Shown: one piece after another, positions 35,710-45,374 of the stretch | How the letters are laid out: the number at the start of each line of letters is the position of its first letter | Position numbering within the stretch: the first letter of the stretch is position 1 | Assembly (NCBI RefSeq): GCF_009792295.1 | Contig: NZ_CP039934.1 | Location: 2,748,501 to 2,812,500, forward strand | Length of the DNA: 64,000 nucleotides | Reading direction: 5' to 3' | Origin: Myroides fluvii | GTDB taxonomy: Bacteria > Bacteroidota > Bacteroidia > Flavobacteriales > Flavobacteriaceae | The notes under the pieces: generated by a model | The model's database searches: none | The model's input: only the letters and a program-made list of their open reading frames with translations | Told to the model about the DNA's origin: nothing | Position numbers and translations under genes: made by a program

Positions 35710-36129
35710 TTTCGACTACTTTTTAAGAACGACAATCAAATTTTGTAAGGGGCTTTGATAGAATTAAATTGTAAGTGTTGTTTTGTTGTTGTAAAATTAC
35801 TAAAAATAATTTTATTTTTAACTTAAAAGCGTTAAAAAATGTATTTTTTTTCTTTTTGTTTGAAGAAAATCATTTCATCCTTGATGATGACTGCGTTGTC
35901 TAGTCGTTTAATTTTTGAAATAAAAACAGCCTTTCTTTGTCTTTTTTAATTTTGTGTTTCAATGGTATGATTGTTTTTTGAGCAATAAAAAAGAAAAAAC
36001 AACCAGTGAGAGGAATTGTTGTTTTTTTTCTGATGTAAGATTTAGAATTCACACTAGCGGTGAAAAATTCGTGATTTGTATCCTGAAATGCAGGATGTTT
36101 TTGTTATTTTTGAGTAAAAATATAAGACT
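35710..36129. other. Intergenic region before tamB
   Basis: No gene seen. It contains an AT-rich stretch, a hairpin at about 35994-36030 (AAAAACAAC pairing with GTTGTTTTT, followed by Ts), a short hairpin ATCCTG/CAGGAT at about 36079-36096, and the TATTTTTG box at 36105. Confidence 0.6.
36105..36112 (+). promoter_or_regulatory. Candidate -7 box (TATTTTTG) for tamB-tamL
   Basis: Matches TAnnTTTG. It is only 17 bases before the TTG start codon at 36130, so the leader is very short. Confidence 0.45.
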
Positions 36130-39100
36130 TTGAAGAAACTACTTGTTAAAATAAGTAAAATAGTGGGTTGGATTGTGTTTTCAATCCTCGTTTTACTGAT
36201 ACTTTTAATCGTATTAGTGCAAATACCGTCTATTCAAAACGCAATAAAAGACAAAGCAATATCTTTTGTTGAAAGTAAAATTGGAACGCCTGTTCAATTG
36301 GATCGAATAACTATTTCCTTTCCTAAAGAAATAGTAATCAAAGGCTTATATCTAGAATCTCAAGAACAAGATACTTTAGTTTATGTCAATCACCTCGGGG
36401 TTGACATTGGTTTATGGGGACTGTTAAACAGCCAGGTCAACGTGAATGCGATTGACTTAAATGGATTAACGGCAAATGTTCAACGGGATACTTTGCAGCG
36501 CTTTAATTTCGATTATATTATAGATGCCTTTGCATCAGAAGACGAAAAAGAAGATACCCCATCTGCGATGACGATTTCCGTAGGTCAAATTAATCTGAGT
36601 AATGTGGCAGTCAAGTATGACGATCAATATGATGGACACCATGTTGATTTTAAACTCAATCAGTTTGTTACGCGATTTAGAGATTTTAATCTTGATGAAA
36701 TGAGATTTGCACTGCCTGTTGTTTCTTCTGATGGACTAAATTTAGTGTACCACAAGGAAAAACCATGGGGAATTCGAGAAGATCTGCCTCAAGAAGAAGC
36801 TACAAAGGTTGAGGAAATACCCGCAAAACCAATTGATTTAAGTGTGGGAGTCGTTGAACTAACACAGACAAAAATTGACTACCAAAGTATTGAGGATTAT
36901 ATACAAGCCTTTTTGTCTATAGCGGATTTTAAAATAGCCCTGAATAAGCTAAATATCGAAAAACAACAAATTGATATTGAAGATATCTTATTGAACAAAA
37001 CAAGCGCTGAAGTTCGATTTTTACCTCGAAAAGTAATTACTGAAACTTCAGTAGCCAAAAGTGATAGCTTACCTGCAGAAACACAAGGAAATATAGGTTG
37101 GAATCTCGCGATTCAAAACTTGGGGATTAAGGACTTTAATGCGAAATACGACGATGAAAACCACAAGCGATTAACAGAAGGCTTGGATGCTAATCACATC
37201 GGTATAAAAGCGTTAAATTTTAGCCTTAAAGACTTTCAATATACTGATGCGGGACTCAATGGAAATTTACAACAGTTTTCTTTTAAAGAACAAAGTGGTT
37301 TTACCTTAGATAACGTAAAAGCGTATTTTCAATATGGCCAACAAGCATCTTTTGTCAAGAATTTAAGCATAGAAACACCTAATACGCAGTTTAATACGAC
37401 GGCCGTTTTCAATTACAGAAGTTTAGATAAATTAAAAGACGAATTAGGACAACTTTCAACGGATATTGTCATTTCAAATTCTCATCTCGGTTTAAAAGAT
37501 GCCTATTTGTTGATGCCTGATGTTTTTAAAGCCAATGGCCTGACTAAATTAAGCCAGGAAAAAATAGACGTAGCGCTTATAGCCAAAGGAGTAGTCAGTG
37601 ATTTGAATATCGAAAAGTTATATGTGAATATGCTGGGATCTACCTTCCTAAATGCAGAGGGAAAAGTTAAAAATCTCCCCGAGGTAGCCAAAGCATCGAT
37701 AGATATTACAATCAAAGATTTTCAAACAACAGCTAAAGATCTGCGTTTAATCGCTCCTCCTAAGGCGTTACCTGAAAATATCGAAATTCCCGCTTTAATT
37801 CGTTTTACGGGAAAAGTCAAAGGGACGCAACAAGATTTAGTGAGTACATTTAAACTAAAAACAAGCTTAGGAACTATCGACTTTGATGGAGCGTTTAATC
37901 AACGAGTAAAGAACAAAGAGAAGTATCGTGCGAATTTTACGATTGATAAATTAAATGTAGGTCGTCTAATTAAAAATGATTCGATTGGTATATTGAGTTT
38001 ACAAGCAAAAATTGAAGGTGTTGGTTTTGAGCCAGCAAAGGCACAAGCAAATGCTTTTATTAAATTAGATAAGGCAGAGTATAATGGCTATACCTATAAA
38101 GATATTCAGTTGGATGGACATCTAGCGAATGGTCATTATGCAGTGACTACCCACAATGCGGATCCCAATTTGGATTTCGATTTAGAAGCCGCCGGAACAT
38201 GGACAGATACAGCATTAAGTCTGCAGCTACTTGCTGATTTAAAGAAGATCGATTTGTATGAGTTGCGTTTAAATGAAGAACCTTCTACTGTTTCAGGACG
38301 CGTGGAGGTAGCAATGGCTAATATCTTGCCAGATAGTTTGGTGGGAACAGCAAAAATTAGCGATTTGAGTTTTAATGCCCTAAGTCGTTCGTTTAAATTG
38401 CAACCCATTCAGTTCGTAGCAGAAGCAGAAGCTTCGCATCGCAAGATGAATCTAAGTTCTCAAGTCTTAGATTTTGAGATGGAAGGTGATTATCTCTTGA
38501 CTCAATTAGGAGATGCTATTACACAGACAATCAATACCTACTATAAAATTAGTACAGAAGATAAAAAAGAAAAGGAAAAGGAAAAAAAGAGTCAAAAGCA
38601 ACAAGCTTTCACGTATCAATTGCTTATTAAAAACGATCCTATCTTCCAAAAAATAGCACCAGAATTAAAGGAAATACAACCGATTGTGCTAGGGGGTGTC
38701 TATAGACAACTAGACGATTACCTCACGTTAAATGGTGAAATTCCAGCTTTAGAATATGGAGATCTAACGATTGAAGCCATTACATTAAACGTACAGCCAA
38801 AACAATCCACTTTGGATTACAAATTGGCAATTAAGAGTATTTCAAATGCCTCTTTTGGTATTAGGCGAATGGTGTTGGATGGATTTGCCAAGGATAATAA
38901 ATTGGATTTCAATTTTAAATTGTTGGATAAACAAGATAAAATTTGCTACTTAATCGGTGCGGAACTTCTTGCAATAAACGAACAACAACAGTTTAGAATT
39001 AAAGAAGGTGGTTTTGTTTTAGATTATGCCCCATGGACGGTAAATCCAACGAACAGTATTGTTTTTGGTGCAAAAGGACTTTATGCAAAAGACTTTGAAC

Positions 39101-41181
39101 TGGGGTATCAAAAAAGCCTCATTCGATTAGCTTCAGCAGAAGAAAAGATGAATAGCCCATTGGTAGTAAACTTCGATAATTTTAGTATTGAATCTATTAC
39201 GAAGATGATCCAGAAGGATAAATTGCTAGCAGCAGGTACAATTAACGGAGAAATTAGCTTGAAGGATTTATCTTCTGATTTTCGATTTGTTTCGGATATT
39301 GATATTTCCAACTTGGCAGTTTATGAAATTGGATTAGGTAATTTGCATATTGGTGTTTCCAACCAATCTTTAAGTCAATATGCCGCTAATATTGTTTTAG
39401 AAGGGAAGGAAAATAAAATCAGATTATTTGGTTTAACTGATGTGGATCAACAAACTTTAGATTTGAAGTTAGCGATAGATAAATTCCAATTAGCTGCATT
39501 GGAACACTTTAGTATGGGGAATTTGAGTCATACACAAGGAGATTTATCAGGGCAATTAACTTTAGGTGGAAAATATGATAAGCCTACTATTTTGGGTGGT
39601 ATTGATTTTAATGCAATCGGATTTCACGTTAACCCTATTAATGCAGATTTTAAAGATATCAATGAAAAAATAGCTTTTACAGCTCGTGGTATCGAATTAG
39701 ATAAATTTAGTGTAACGGATGCAGATGGTAATTTGTTGGTTATTGACGGACAAATCCTTACCCAAACATACGCCGATTTTAAATTCAACTTGGATGTTAA
39801 AGCAGTTGATTTTAAAGCAGTAAATTCAACGGTCAAAGACAATGATATGTATTATGGAACACTGCTTTTTGACTCAAACCTCAAAATAAGAGGAGATCTG
39901 AATACACCGAAAGTAAACGGGCAAATCAGCATCGGAAAAAAGACTGATTTTACAATGGTTATGCCACAAGAAGATCCTTCTATTGCAGATCGAGAAGGCA
40001 TAGTTGAGTTTATTGATGAAGAGAGTTTAAGGCAAACAGAGCTGTTAAAATACCAAGACGATTTCAACCAATCTACGTTGAAAGGGATGGATGTTTCTGT
40101 ATCGATTATCGTAGATAAAGAAGCGACTTTTACTATGATTATGGATAAGAGTAGTGGGGATAAGGTCGTGCTAAAAGGAGAAGGCGATATCGTTGGAGGA
40201 ATTGACCCTTCAGGAAAAGTTTCTCTAACAGGACGCTATGAATTTTCAGAGGGATCTTATGATTTGTCTTTTAACTTCATAAAAAGAAAGTTCCTAGTCG
40301 AAAAAGGAAGTTCTATTACATTTGCTGGTGATCCAACGGATGCAATCCTCAATTTAACCGCTATTTATGAAACAAAAACGGCGCCAATTGATTTGTTGCA
40401 AAATCAATTGGCAGCACTTTCTCCAACGCAACAGAATATGTATAAGCAACAATTGCCTTTCCAAGCCTTGTTAATGATGAAAGGGGAATTGTTGAAACCA
40501 GAAATTACTTTTGATATCCGATTGAAAGAAGGGGTTACTAGTGCGTCAGGAGATGTGATTTCCAATACTAAGTCCAGATTAGAACAGATTAGAGCAAATG
40601 AATCAGAACTAAATAAACAAGTATTTGCCCTGTTGTTGTTGAACCATTTTATTGGTGATAACCCTTTTGAAAGTAGTATGGGAGGATTAAGTGCCGGAAC
40701 GATGGCGCGCCAAAGTGTAAACCGATTATTATCCGATCAATTGAATAACCTCGCAAGCAACTTGATTCAGGGAGTAGAGTTAAATTTCAACTTAGAATCA
40801 ACGGAAGATTTTTCTTCAGGGACTAAAGAAAATAGAACTGATTTGAATATCGCTGTATCTAAACGCTTGTTTTCTGATCGTTTGAAAGTAACGGTGGGAA
40901 GTAGCTTTGAGGTTGAAGGAAATCAACGACAAAATGAACAAGCAACGAATATTGCAGGTGATATTGAATTAGAATATGCGTTATCTAAAGACGGGCGTTA
41001 TCTAATGCGTGTGTATCGTAAAAATCAATATGAAGTGGCACTTCAAGGACAAGTAGTAGAAACAGGATTAGGTTTTATTATCACAATGAGTTATGAGCAT
41101 TTTAGAGAATTGTTTGAACGCTCTAAAGACAAAAGACAATTGAAAAAACAGATAAGAGATGAAGCTAAAAAAGAACAATAG
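36130..41181 (+). CDS. tamB: TamB-like translocation and assembly module protein
   Basis: A 1683-residue inner-membrane-anchored protein spanning the periplasm. Its start codon is TTG; no ATG lies near the anchor, and the reading begins KKLLVKISK. Residues 11-31 form an uncleaved membrane anchor. A very long run of beta-helix (AsmA/TamB-like) repeats follows, and the C-terminal TamB domain (DUF490) is recognisable around residues 1340-1650, with GRYEFSEGSYDLSFNFIKRKF and FALLLLNHF. Family members are thought to move phospholipids or help fold outer-membrane proteins. It overlaps tamL by 23 bases, giving the tamB-tamL operon known in Bacteroidota. Confidence 0.9.
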   Translation: MKKLLVKISKIVGWIVFSILVLLILLIVLVQIPSIQNAIKDKAISFVESKIGTPVQLDRITISFPKEIVIKGLYLESQEQDTLVYVNHLGVDIGLWGLLNSQVNVNAIDLNGLTANVQRDTLQRFNFDYIIDAFASEDEKEDTPSAMTISVGQINLSNVAVKYDDQYDGHHVDFKLNQFVTRFRDFNLDEMRFALPVVSSDGLNLVYHKEKPWGIREDLPQEEATKVEEIPAKPIDLSVGVVELTQTKIDYQSIEDYIQAFLSIADFKIALNKLNIEKQQIDIEDILLNKTSAEVRFLPRKVITETSVAKSDSLPAETQGNIGWNLAIQNLGIKDFNAKYDDENHKRLTEGLDANHIGIKALNFSLKDFQYTDAGLNGNLQQFSFKEQSGFTLDNVKAYFQYGQQASFVKNLSIETPNTQFNTTAVFNYRSLDKLKDELGQLSTDIVISNSHLGLKDAYLLMPDVFKANGLTKLSQEKIDVALIAKGVVSDLNIEKLYVNMLGSTFLNAEGKVKNLPEVAKASIDITIKDFQTTAKDLRLIAPPKALPENIEIPALIRFTGKVKGTQQDLVSTFKLKTSLGTIDFDGAFNQRVKNKEKYRANFTIDKLNVGRLIKNDSIGILSLQAKIEGVGFEPAKAQANAFIKLDKAEYNGYTYKDIQLDGHLANGHYAVTTHNADPNLDFDLEAAGTWTDTALSLQLLADLKKIDLYELRLNEEPSTVSGRVEVAMANILPDSLVGTAKISDLSFNALSRSFKLQPIQFVAEAEASHRKMNLSSQVLDFEMEGDYLLTQLGDAITQTINTYYKISTEDKKEKEKEKKSQKQQAFTYQLLIKNDPIFQKIAPELKEIQPIVLGGVYRQLDDYLTLNGEIPALEYGDLTIEAITLNVQPKQSTLDYKLAIKSISNASFGIRRMVLDGFAKDNKLDFNFKLLDKQDKICYLIGAELLAINEQQQFRIKEGGFVLDYAPWTVNPTNSIVFGAKGLYAKDFELGYQKSLIRLASAEEKMNSPLVVNFDNFSIESITKMIQKDKLLAAGTINGEISLKDLSSDFRFVSDIDISNLAVYEIGLGNLHIGVSNQSLSQYAANIVLEGKENKIRLFGLTDVDQQTLDLKLAIDKFQLAALEHFSMGNLSHTQGDLSGQLTLGGKYDKPTILGGIDFNAIGFHVNPINADFKDINEKIAFTARGIELDKFSVTDADGNLLVIDGQILTQTYADFKFNLDVKAVDFKAVNSTVKDNDMYYGTLLFDSNLKIRGDLNTPKVNGQISIGKKTDFTMVMPQEDPSIADREGIVEFIDEESLRQTELLKYQDDFNQSTLKGMDVSVSIIVDKEATFTMIMDKSSGDKVVLKGEGDIVGGIDPSGKVSLTGRYEFSEGSYDLSFNFIKRKFLVEKGSSITFAGDPTDAILNLTAIYETKTAPIDLLQNQLAALSPTQQNMYKQQLPFQALLMMKGELLKPEITFDIRLKEGVTSASGDVISNTKSRLEQIRANESELNKQVFALLLLNHFIGDNPFESSMGGLSAGTMARQSVNRLLSDQLNNLASNLIQGVELNFNLESTEDFSSGTKENRTDLNIAVSKRLFSDRLKVTVGSSFEVEGNQRQNEQATNIAGDIELEYALSKDGRYLMRVYRKNQYEVALQGQVVETGLGFIITMSYEHFRELFERSKDKRQLKKQIRDEAKKEQ

Positions 41182-43474
41182 TATTCTATTATGGACTATA
41201 ACTGGAATTGCAGGCTTCTTTCTAAGTTCATGTAGTTCTACCAAATACATTCCGGAAGGCGAAGCCCTTTATACCAAAGGTATCGTGGAAATAGAAGGAA
41301 CGGAATTGGGCAAATCCAAGAAGAAAGAGATAGAAGAGGCGCTGGAAGTACTTTTACGCCCAGAACCCAACAGTTCTTTTTTAGGGTTTCGCCCCAAATT
41401 GTTTTTCCATAATTTAGGAGGAGACCCCGCTAAAACAAGCAAGGTAAGACGATGGATGCGAAATTCTTTGGGTGAACCTCCTGTGCTTTTCAGTCAAGTG
41501 GATTTGGAACACAATCAAGCTATTTTGGTCAATAGAATGGAAAATGATGGATACTTCAATGTTCGCGTACAACCTGATACATTGACAATAAATGAAAAGA
41601 AAAAAGCCGCACAATATACCATTAATCCAGGTGCCCAATTTACCATTAATGAAGTAACCTTCTTGAACGATTCTACACCGCTGCAACAAACTATTTATGA
41701 GGCAGGAAATAGATGGACGCGACTGAAAAAGGACAAACCATACAATTTAGAACAGATCAAAGAGGAACGCGTTCGCTTTGATAATTACGTAAAAAATAAA
41801 GGTTATTTTTATTTTAGCCCTAATAATCTATTGGTACAAGTAGATAGTGCAGTGGGCAATCACAAGGTCAATTTGTTTGTCAAAGTAAAAGAAGATACAC
41901 CCGAAATGGCAAAGAAAGCGTATACCATTAATAAAGTGTATATTTTCTCCGATTATTCTTTGGCTGATACAGATATTAAACGCGATATACAGACAGCACA
42001 ATCATATAAGGGATTTGAAATTGTAGACCCCAAAAATAAGTTCAAATCGCGCATTTATGATCGTACCGTTTATTTGGAAGAAGGAGAACTCTACAATAGA
42101 AATGACCATAACTTATCACTAAATCGATTGGTGAATTTAGGTGTTTTTAAATATGTGAAAAATCAGTTTGAATTAGCTGACTCCATAACAAATAAATTAG
42201 ATGTTTATTATTTCCTTACCCCTGATAGTCCCAAATCAATTCGTTTGGAATTGTTAGGGAAAACGAATTCCGCCAGTTATAATGGAGCAGAATTGAATGT
42301 AAACTGGAGCCATAAGAACTTTTTGAAAGGAGCAGAGCTATTCTCAGTATCTGCTTATGGTGGAGCAGATTTTCAGATGTCGTCAAAAAACAAAGGGTAC
42401 AATGTATATAAAGGAGGTTTGGAAGCTAGTTTAACCTGGCCACGCTTAATTGCACCAGGAAACTTTCATTCTTCTAGTGGTTATATTCCGCGAACACGAG
42501 CCATGATAGGAGGAGAATACTTAGAAAGAAGCCAGTTGTATTCACTCATTTCTTTTAAAGGATCATGGGGATATTTGTGGAAAGAGAATGTCAGAAAAGA
42601 ACATCAATTTAATGCCTTAGAAGTAAATTACGTTACTCCTCAGAATATCACAGATTTATATCGTGAAACAGCAACAGGTAACCCTTCGTTGGAACGCGTA
42701 CTAGACAAACAGTTGATTTTTGGCCCTACGTATACCTATACGTATACCAATACAATGAATAAGTATAAGAAAAACACCATCTATTACCGAGGAGGTTTGG
42801 ATTTTTCTGGAAATATTACGGGATTATTCATGGGAGCTGATGTTGAAAAAGATAAAGAAAAAGCAATTTTAGGTGTGCCGTTTAGTCAATATGTGAAAAC
42901 AGAACACGATTTTAGGCATTATTTAAAGTTGGGTAAAACCGCACAATTAGTAAGTCGTATTCACGCTGGAATCGGATATGCTTATGGAAATTCAACAAAC
43001 TTACCTTATACCAAACAGTTTTATGTGGGAGGCTCTAATAGTATCCGAGCCTTTAGAGCGCGAACTTTAGGACCAGGTAATTTTGACCCAAATTCATTTG
43101 AAGCTAAGTTTATTCCGGATCAATCAGGAGATATGTTATTGGAATTCAATTTTGAATATCGAAAAAAATTAGTGAGTATTATTCATGGAGCACTCTTTGT
43201 AGATGGTGGAAATATCTGGAATTTGAATGAAGTATCCGATCGACCAGGAGGAAAGATATCAGGTGATTTTTACAAAGAAATTGCACTAGGTGCAGGTGCG
43301 GGACTCCGATTTGATATTACGTTTTTGGTTGTTCGTTTTGATTTTGCCTTTCCTCTTCGAGTACCTTATAATGAACCAGGTGAACGTTGGGTCGTAAAAG
43401 ATATTAATTTTGGAAACGGAAAATGGAGAAAAGACAACCTGATGTTTAATCTTGCAATTGGGTATCCATTCTAA
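41159..43474 (+). CDS. tamL: TamL: BamA/TamA-family outer-membrane lipoprotein
   Basis: A 771-residue Omp85-family protein that partners TamB. The first residues MKLKKNNSILLWTITGIAGF end in a lipobox with C25 (SSCSSTKYIPEGEALY). That makes it a lipoprotein, which sets Bacteroidota TamL apart from proteobacterial TamA. POTRA-like domains follow (about 40-390), then a 16-strand barrel with the Omp85 signatures GGSNSIRAFRARTLGPG and the last strand LMFNLAIGYPF. The start overlaps the tamB end by 23 bases. No terminator was found in the gap that follows. Confidence 0.92.
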   Translation: MKLKKNNSILLWTITGIAGFFLSSCSSTKYIPEGEALYTKGIVEIEGTELGKSKKKEIEEALEVLLRPEPNSSFLGFRPKLFFHNLGGDPAKTSKVRRWMRNSLGEPPVLFSQVDLEHNQAILVNRMENDGYFNVRVQPDTLTINEKKKAAQYTINPGAQFTINEVTFLNDSTPLQQTIYEAGNRWTRLKKDKPYNLEQIKEERVRFDNYVKNKGYFYFSPNNLLVQVDSAVGNHKVNLFVKVKEDTPEMAKKAYTINKVYIFSDYSLADTDIKRDIQTAQSYKGFEIVDPKNKFKSRIYDRTVYLEEGELYNRNDHNLSLNRLVNLGVFKYVKNQFELADSITNKLDVYYFLTPDSPKSIRLELLGKTNSASYNGAELNVNWSHKNFLKGAELFSVSAYGGADFQMSSKNKGYNVYKGGLEASLTWPRLIAPGNFHSSSGYIPRTRAMIGGEYLERSQLYSLISFKGSWGYLWKENVRKEHQFNALEVNYVTPQNITDLYRETATGNPSLERVLDKQLIFGPTYTYTYTNTMNKYKKNTIYYRGGLDFSGNITGLFMGADVEKDKEKAILGVPFSQYVKTEHDFRHYLKLGKTAQLVSRIHAGIGYAYGNSTNLPYTKQFYVGGSNSIRAFRARTLGPGNFDPNSFEAKFIPDQSGDMLLEFNFEYRKKLVSIIHGALFVDGGNIWNLNEVSDRPGGKISGDFYKEIALGAGAGLRFDITFLVVRFDFAFPLRVPYNEPGERWVVKDINFGNGKWRKDNLMFNLAIGYPF

Positions 43475-43900
43475 TGTTTGGGGAATATCTACACACTTTG
43501 TGACAGCAATCTTAAAAAAAAGGGAGTTAACTGACAAATGCAAATAATCTTAAGTGATTGATAAATAATAAATTATTTAATTTGAGCAGAAAATTGTATT
43601 TTTGGCACGCTTTTTTCTATATACTATAACGTAAGGTGTTATACAAAAAAACAAATGAGTTGAGTTATCAACTTTAATTGCTAGAAAAAGAAAATTAAGT
43701 GTTTGTTTTAAAGAAATTTTATTACCAAACGAGGTAATAGGTTAGATCGTTAGTAAGGTGAAGAAGAGAAATCTTCAGGTAAATAGGGGGCTTAGGCTCC
43801 CTTTTACTGTTATAGGAGGTTAAAGTTTTAATACTTGTTAGTTTCTCCAAAATAATTATATTAAATTTGTCTTTAGCCCAAAAATAAGACGGATAAAAAT
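43475..43900. other. Leader region of the sigma-54 regulator gene
   Basis: A 426-base gap without a gene. It holds the TATTTTTGGCACG motif at 43597 and a hairpin GGGGGC/GCTCCC around TTAG at about 43787-43802. A similar GGGGGCTCAGGCTC string follows the stop of DUF11 protein A at 12008. If transcription starts near 43615, the leader is about 285 bases. Confidence 0.5.
43597..43617 (+). promoter_or_regulatory. Overlapping TAnnTTTG box and TGGCACG motif
   Basis: TATTTTTG (43597-43604) fits the housekeeping -7 box. TGGCACG (43603-43609) fits the sigma-54 -24 element, but the expected -12 GC is TC at 43616-43617. Either reading is possible; autoregulation is speculative. Confidence 0.35.
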
Positions 43901-45289
43901 ATGAGTCATAAAGTTCTTGTTATAGACGATGATGTACCATTTTGCGAAATGTTGAAAGCCTTTTTGACAAAAAAAGGTTTTGCTGTTGTGAATGCCTTTA
44001 ATTCTTTAGATGCAAAAAAAGCAATAGACGATACTTGTTATGATATTGTATTGACAGATGTCAGACTTCCGGATAGTGATGGAATCGAGTTATTAAAATA
44101 TATTAAAGAGAAATGTATTTCTTCTCAAGTCATTCTAATGACAGGGTATACTGAAATCAAAACTGCTGTGAATGCTATGAAATTGGGAGCTTTTGATTAT
44201 GTGGCTAAACCCATTAACCCAGACGAAATTGTTTTGACCATAAAACAAGCCCTTGATAAAAAAAACAAAGGAGATGAAAAGGTTAAACGCGAAACATCGA
44301 AATCAACGTCAAGCGATGTAAATATTGGAGAAGTAGCCTTAGAAGAATATGTAAAAGGGGAAAGTAAAGTATCTTCACAATTACAAGAATATATCGAATT
44401 AGTCGCACCAACGAATATGTCAGTACTGATTATTGGTGATAGTGGGACAGGTAAAGAAAATATAGCCCATTCTATACACTTATTGAGTAAGAGAAGTAAA
44501 AAGCCTTATGTCGCTGTAGATTGTGGCGCAATTCCAAAAGATTTAGCTTCTAGTGAGTTCTTCGGACATATTAAAGGATCTTTTACAGGAGCTGTTACGG
44601 ATAAAATTGGGCATTTCGAAGCAGCTAACGGGGGAACCATTTTCTTAGATGAGGTTGGTAACTTGTCATATGAAGTCCAAATTCAATTGCTACGCGCTTT
44701 ACAAGAAAGAAAGGTAAAACCAGTAGGAAGTAGTACGGAGATAGATGTGGATATTCGCGTAATTGCAGCAACAAATGAAGATTTGCCTAAAGCGGTAAGA
44801 GATGGAGAATTTAGAGAGGATCTGTATCACCGTCTAAATGAATTTGGGATTGTAGCTCCTCGATTAACGGATAGGGGAAGTGATGTACTTTCGTTTGCAA
44901 GACATTTTTTAAAACATTCTAACCAAGAATTAGAAAAAAATGTCAAAGGTTATTCCAGTGAAGTAGAACGTATTTTCTTGACGTATGATTGGCCAGGAAA
45001 CTTGCGCGAAATGAAAAATATCATCAAGCGTTCGGTGTTGTTGACAAAAGGAGATTATATCGAAAAAGAAGTTTTACCAGATGAAATGTTCGCCCCTAAA
45101 CCTCTTGTTTCAGATAGTCAAAATGAAGAAGAAAGAGATTTAAAATTGTTCTCTTCTCGAAATGAAGAACAAGCCATACGCACCGCTCTAGAGAAGGTGA
45201 AATTCAATAAAACCAAAGCAGCTCAGCTATTGGGTATTGATCGGAAAACACTCTATAATAAAATGAAACTTTATAACATAGAATTGTAA
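43901..45289 (+). CDS. Sigma-54-dependent response regulator (NtrC family)
   Basis: A 462-residue transcription activator. The receiver domain (1-120) has DDD at 9-11, the phospho-acceptor D53 (VLTDVRLPDSDG), and LMTGYTE and AKP. The AAA+ domain (about 150-385) has Walker A GDSGTGKE at 179-186, Walker B-like IFLDEV, and the sigma-54 contact loop GSFTGA at 226-231 in place of the usual GAFTGA. A Fis-type helix-turn-helix ends the protein (KTKAAQLLGIDRKTLYNKM). It activates RpoN-dependent promoters. No histidine kinase gene is adjacent, so it is an orphan here. The sigma-54-like blocks at 3777, 12341 and 15415 are possible targets (inference). Confidence 0.94.
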   Translation: MSHKVLVIDDDVPFCEMLKAFLTKKGFAVVNAFNSLDAKKAIDDTCYDIVLTDVRLPDSDGIELLKYIKEKCISSQVILMTGYTEIKTAVNAMKLGAFDYVAKPINPDEIVLTIKQALDKKNKGDEKVKRETSKSTSSDVNIGEVALEEYVKGESKVSSQLQEYIELVAPTNMSVLIIGDSGTGKENIAHSIHLLSKRSKKPYVAVDCGAIPKDLASSEFFGHIKGSFTGAVTDKIGHFEAANGGTIFLDEVGNLSYEVQIQLLRALQERKVKPVGSSTEIDVDIRVIAATNEDLPKAVRDGEFREDLYHRLNEFGIVAPRLTDRGSDVLSFARHFLKHSNQELEKNVKGYSSEVERIFLTYDWPGNLREMKNIIKRSVLLTKGDYIEKEVLPDEMFAPKPLVSDSQNEEERDLKLFSSRNEEQAIRTALEKVKFNKTKAAQLLGIDRKTLYNKMKLYNIEL

Positions 45290-45302
45290 TGTAACTATAA
45301 GT

Positions 45303-45338
45303 AAAAAGGCATCTAAAATTAAATTAGATGCCTTTTTT
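45303..45338 (+). terminator. Terminator after the sigma-54 regulator
   Basis: AAAAAGGCATCTAA pairs with TTAGATGCCTTTTT, with further Ts. The A run also gives a T tail for the convergent oxidoreductase gene. Confidence 0.92.
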
Positions 45339-45374
45339 GTAAAACAATTTTATGTAGTAAAGTAAAATTCAATC

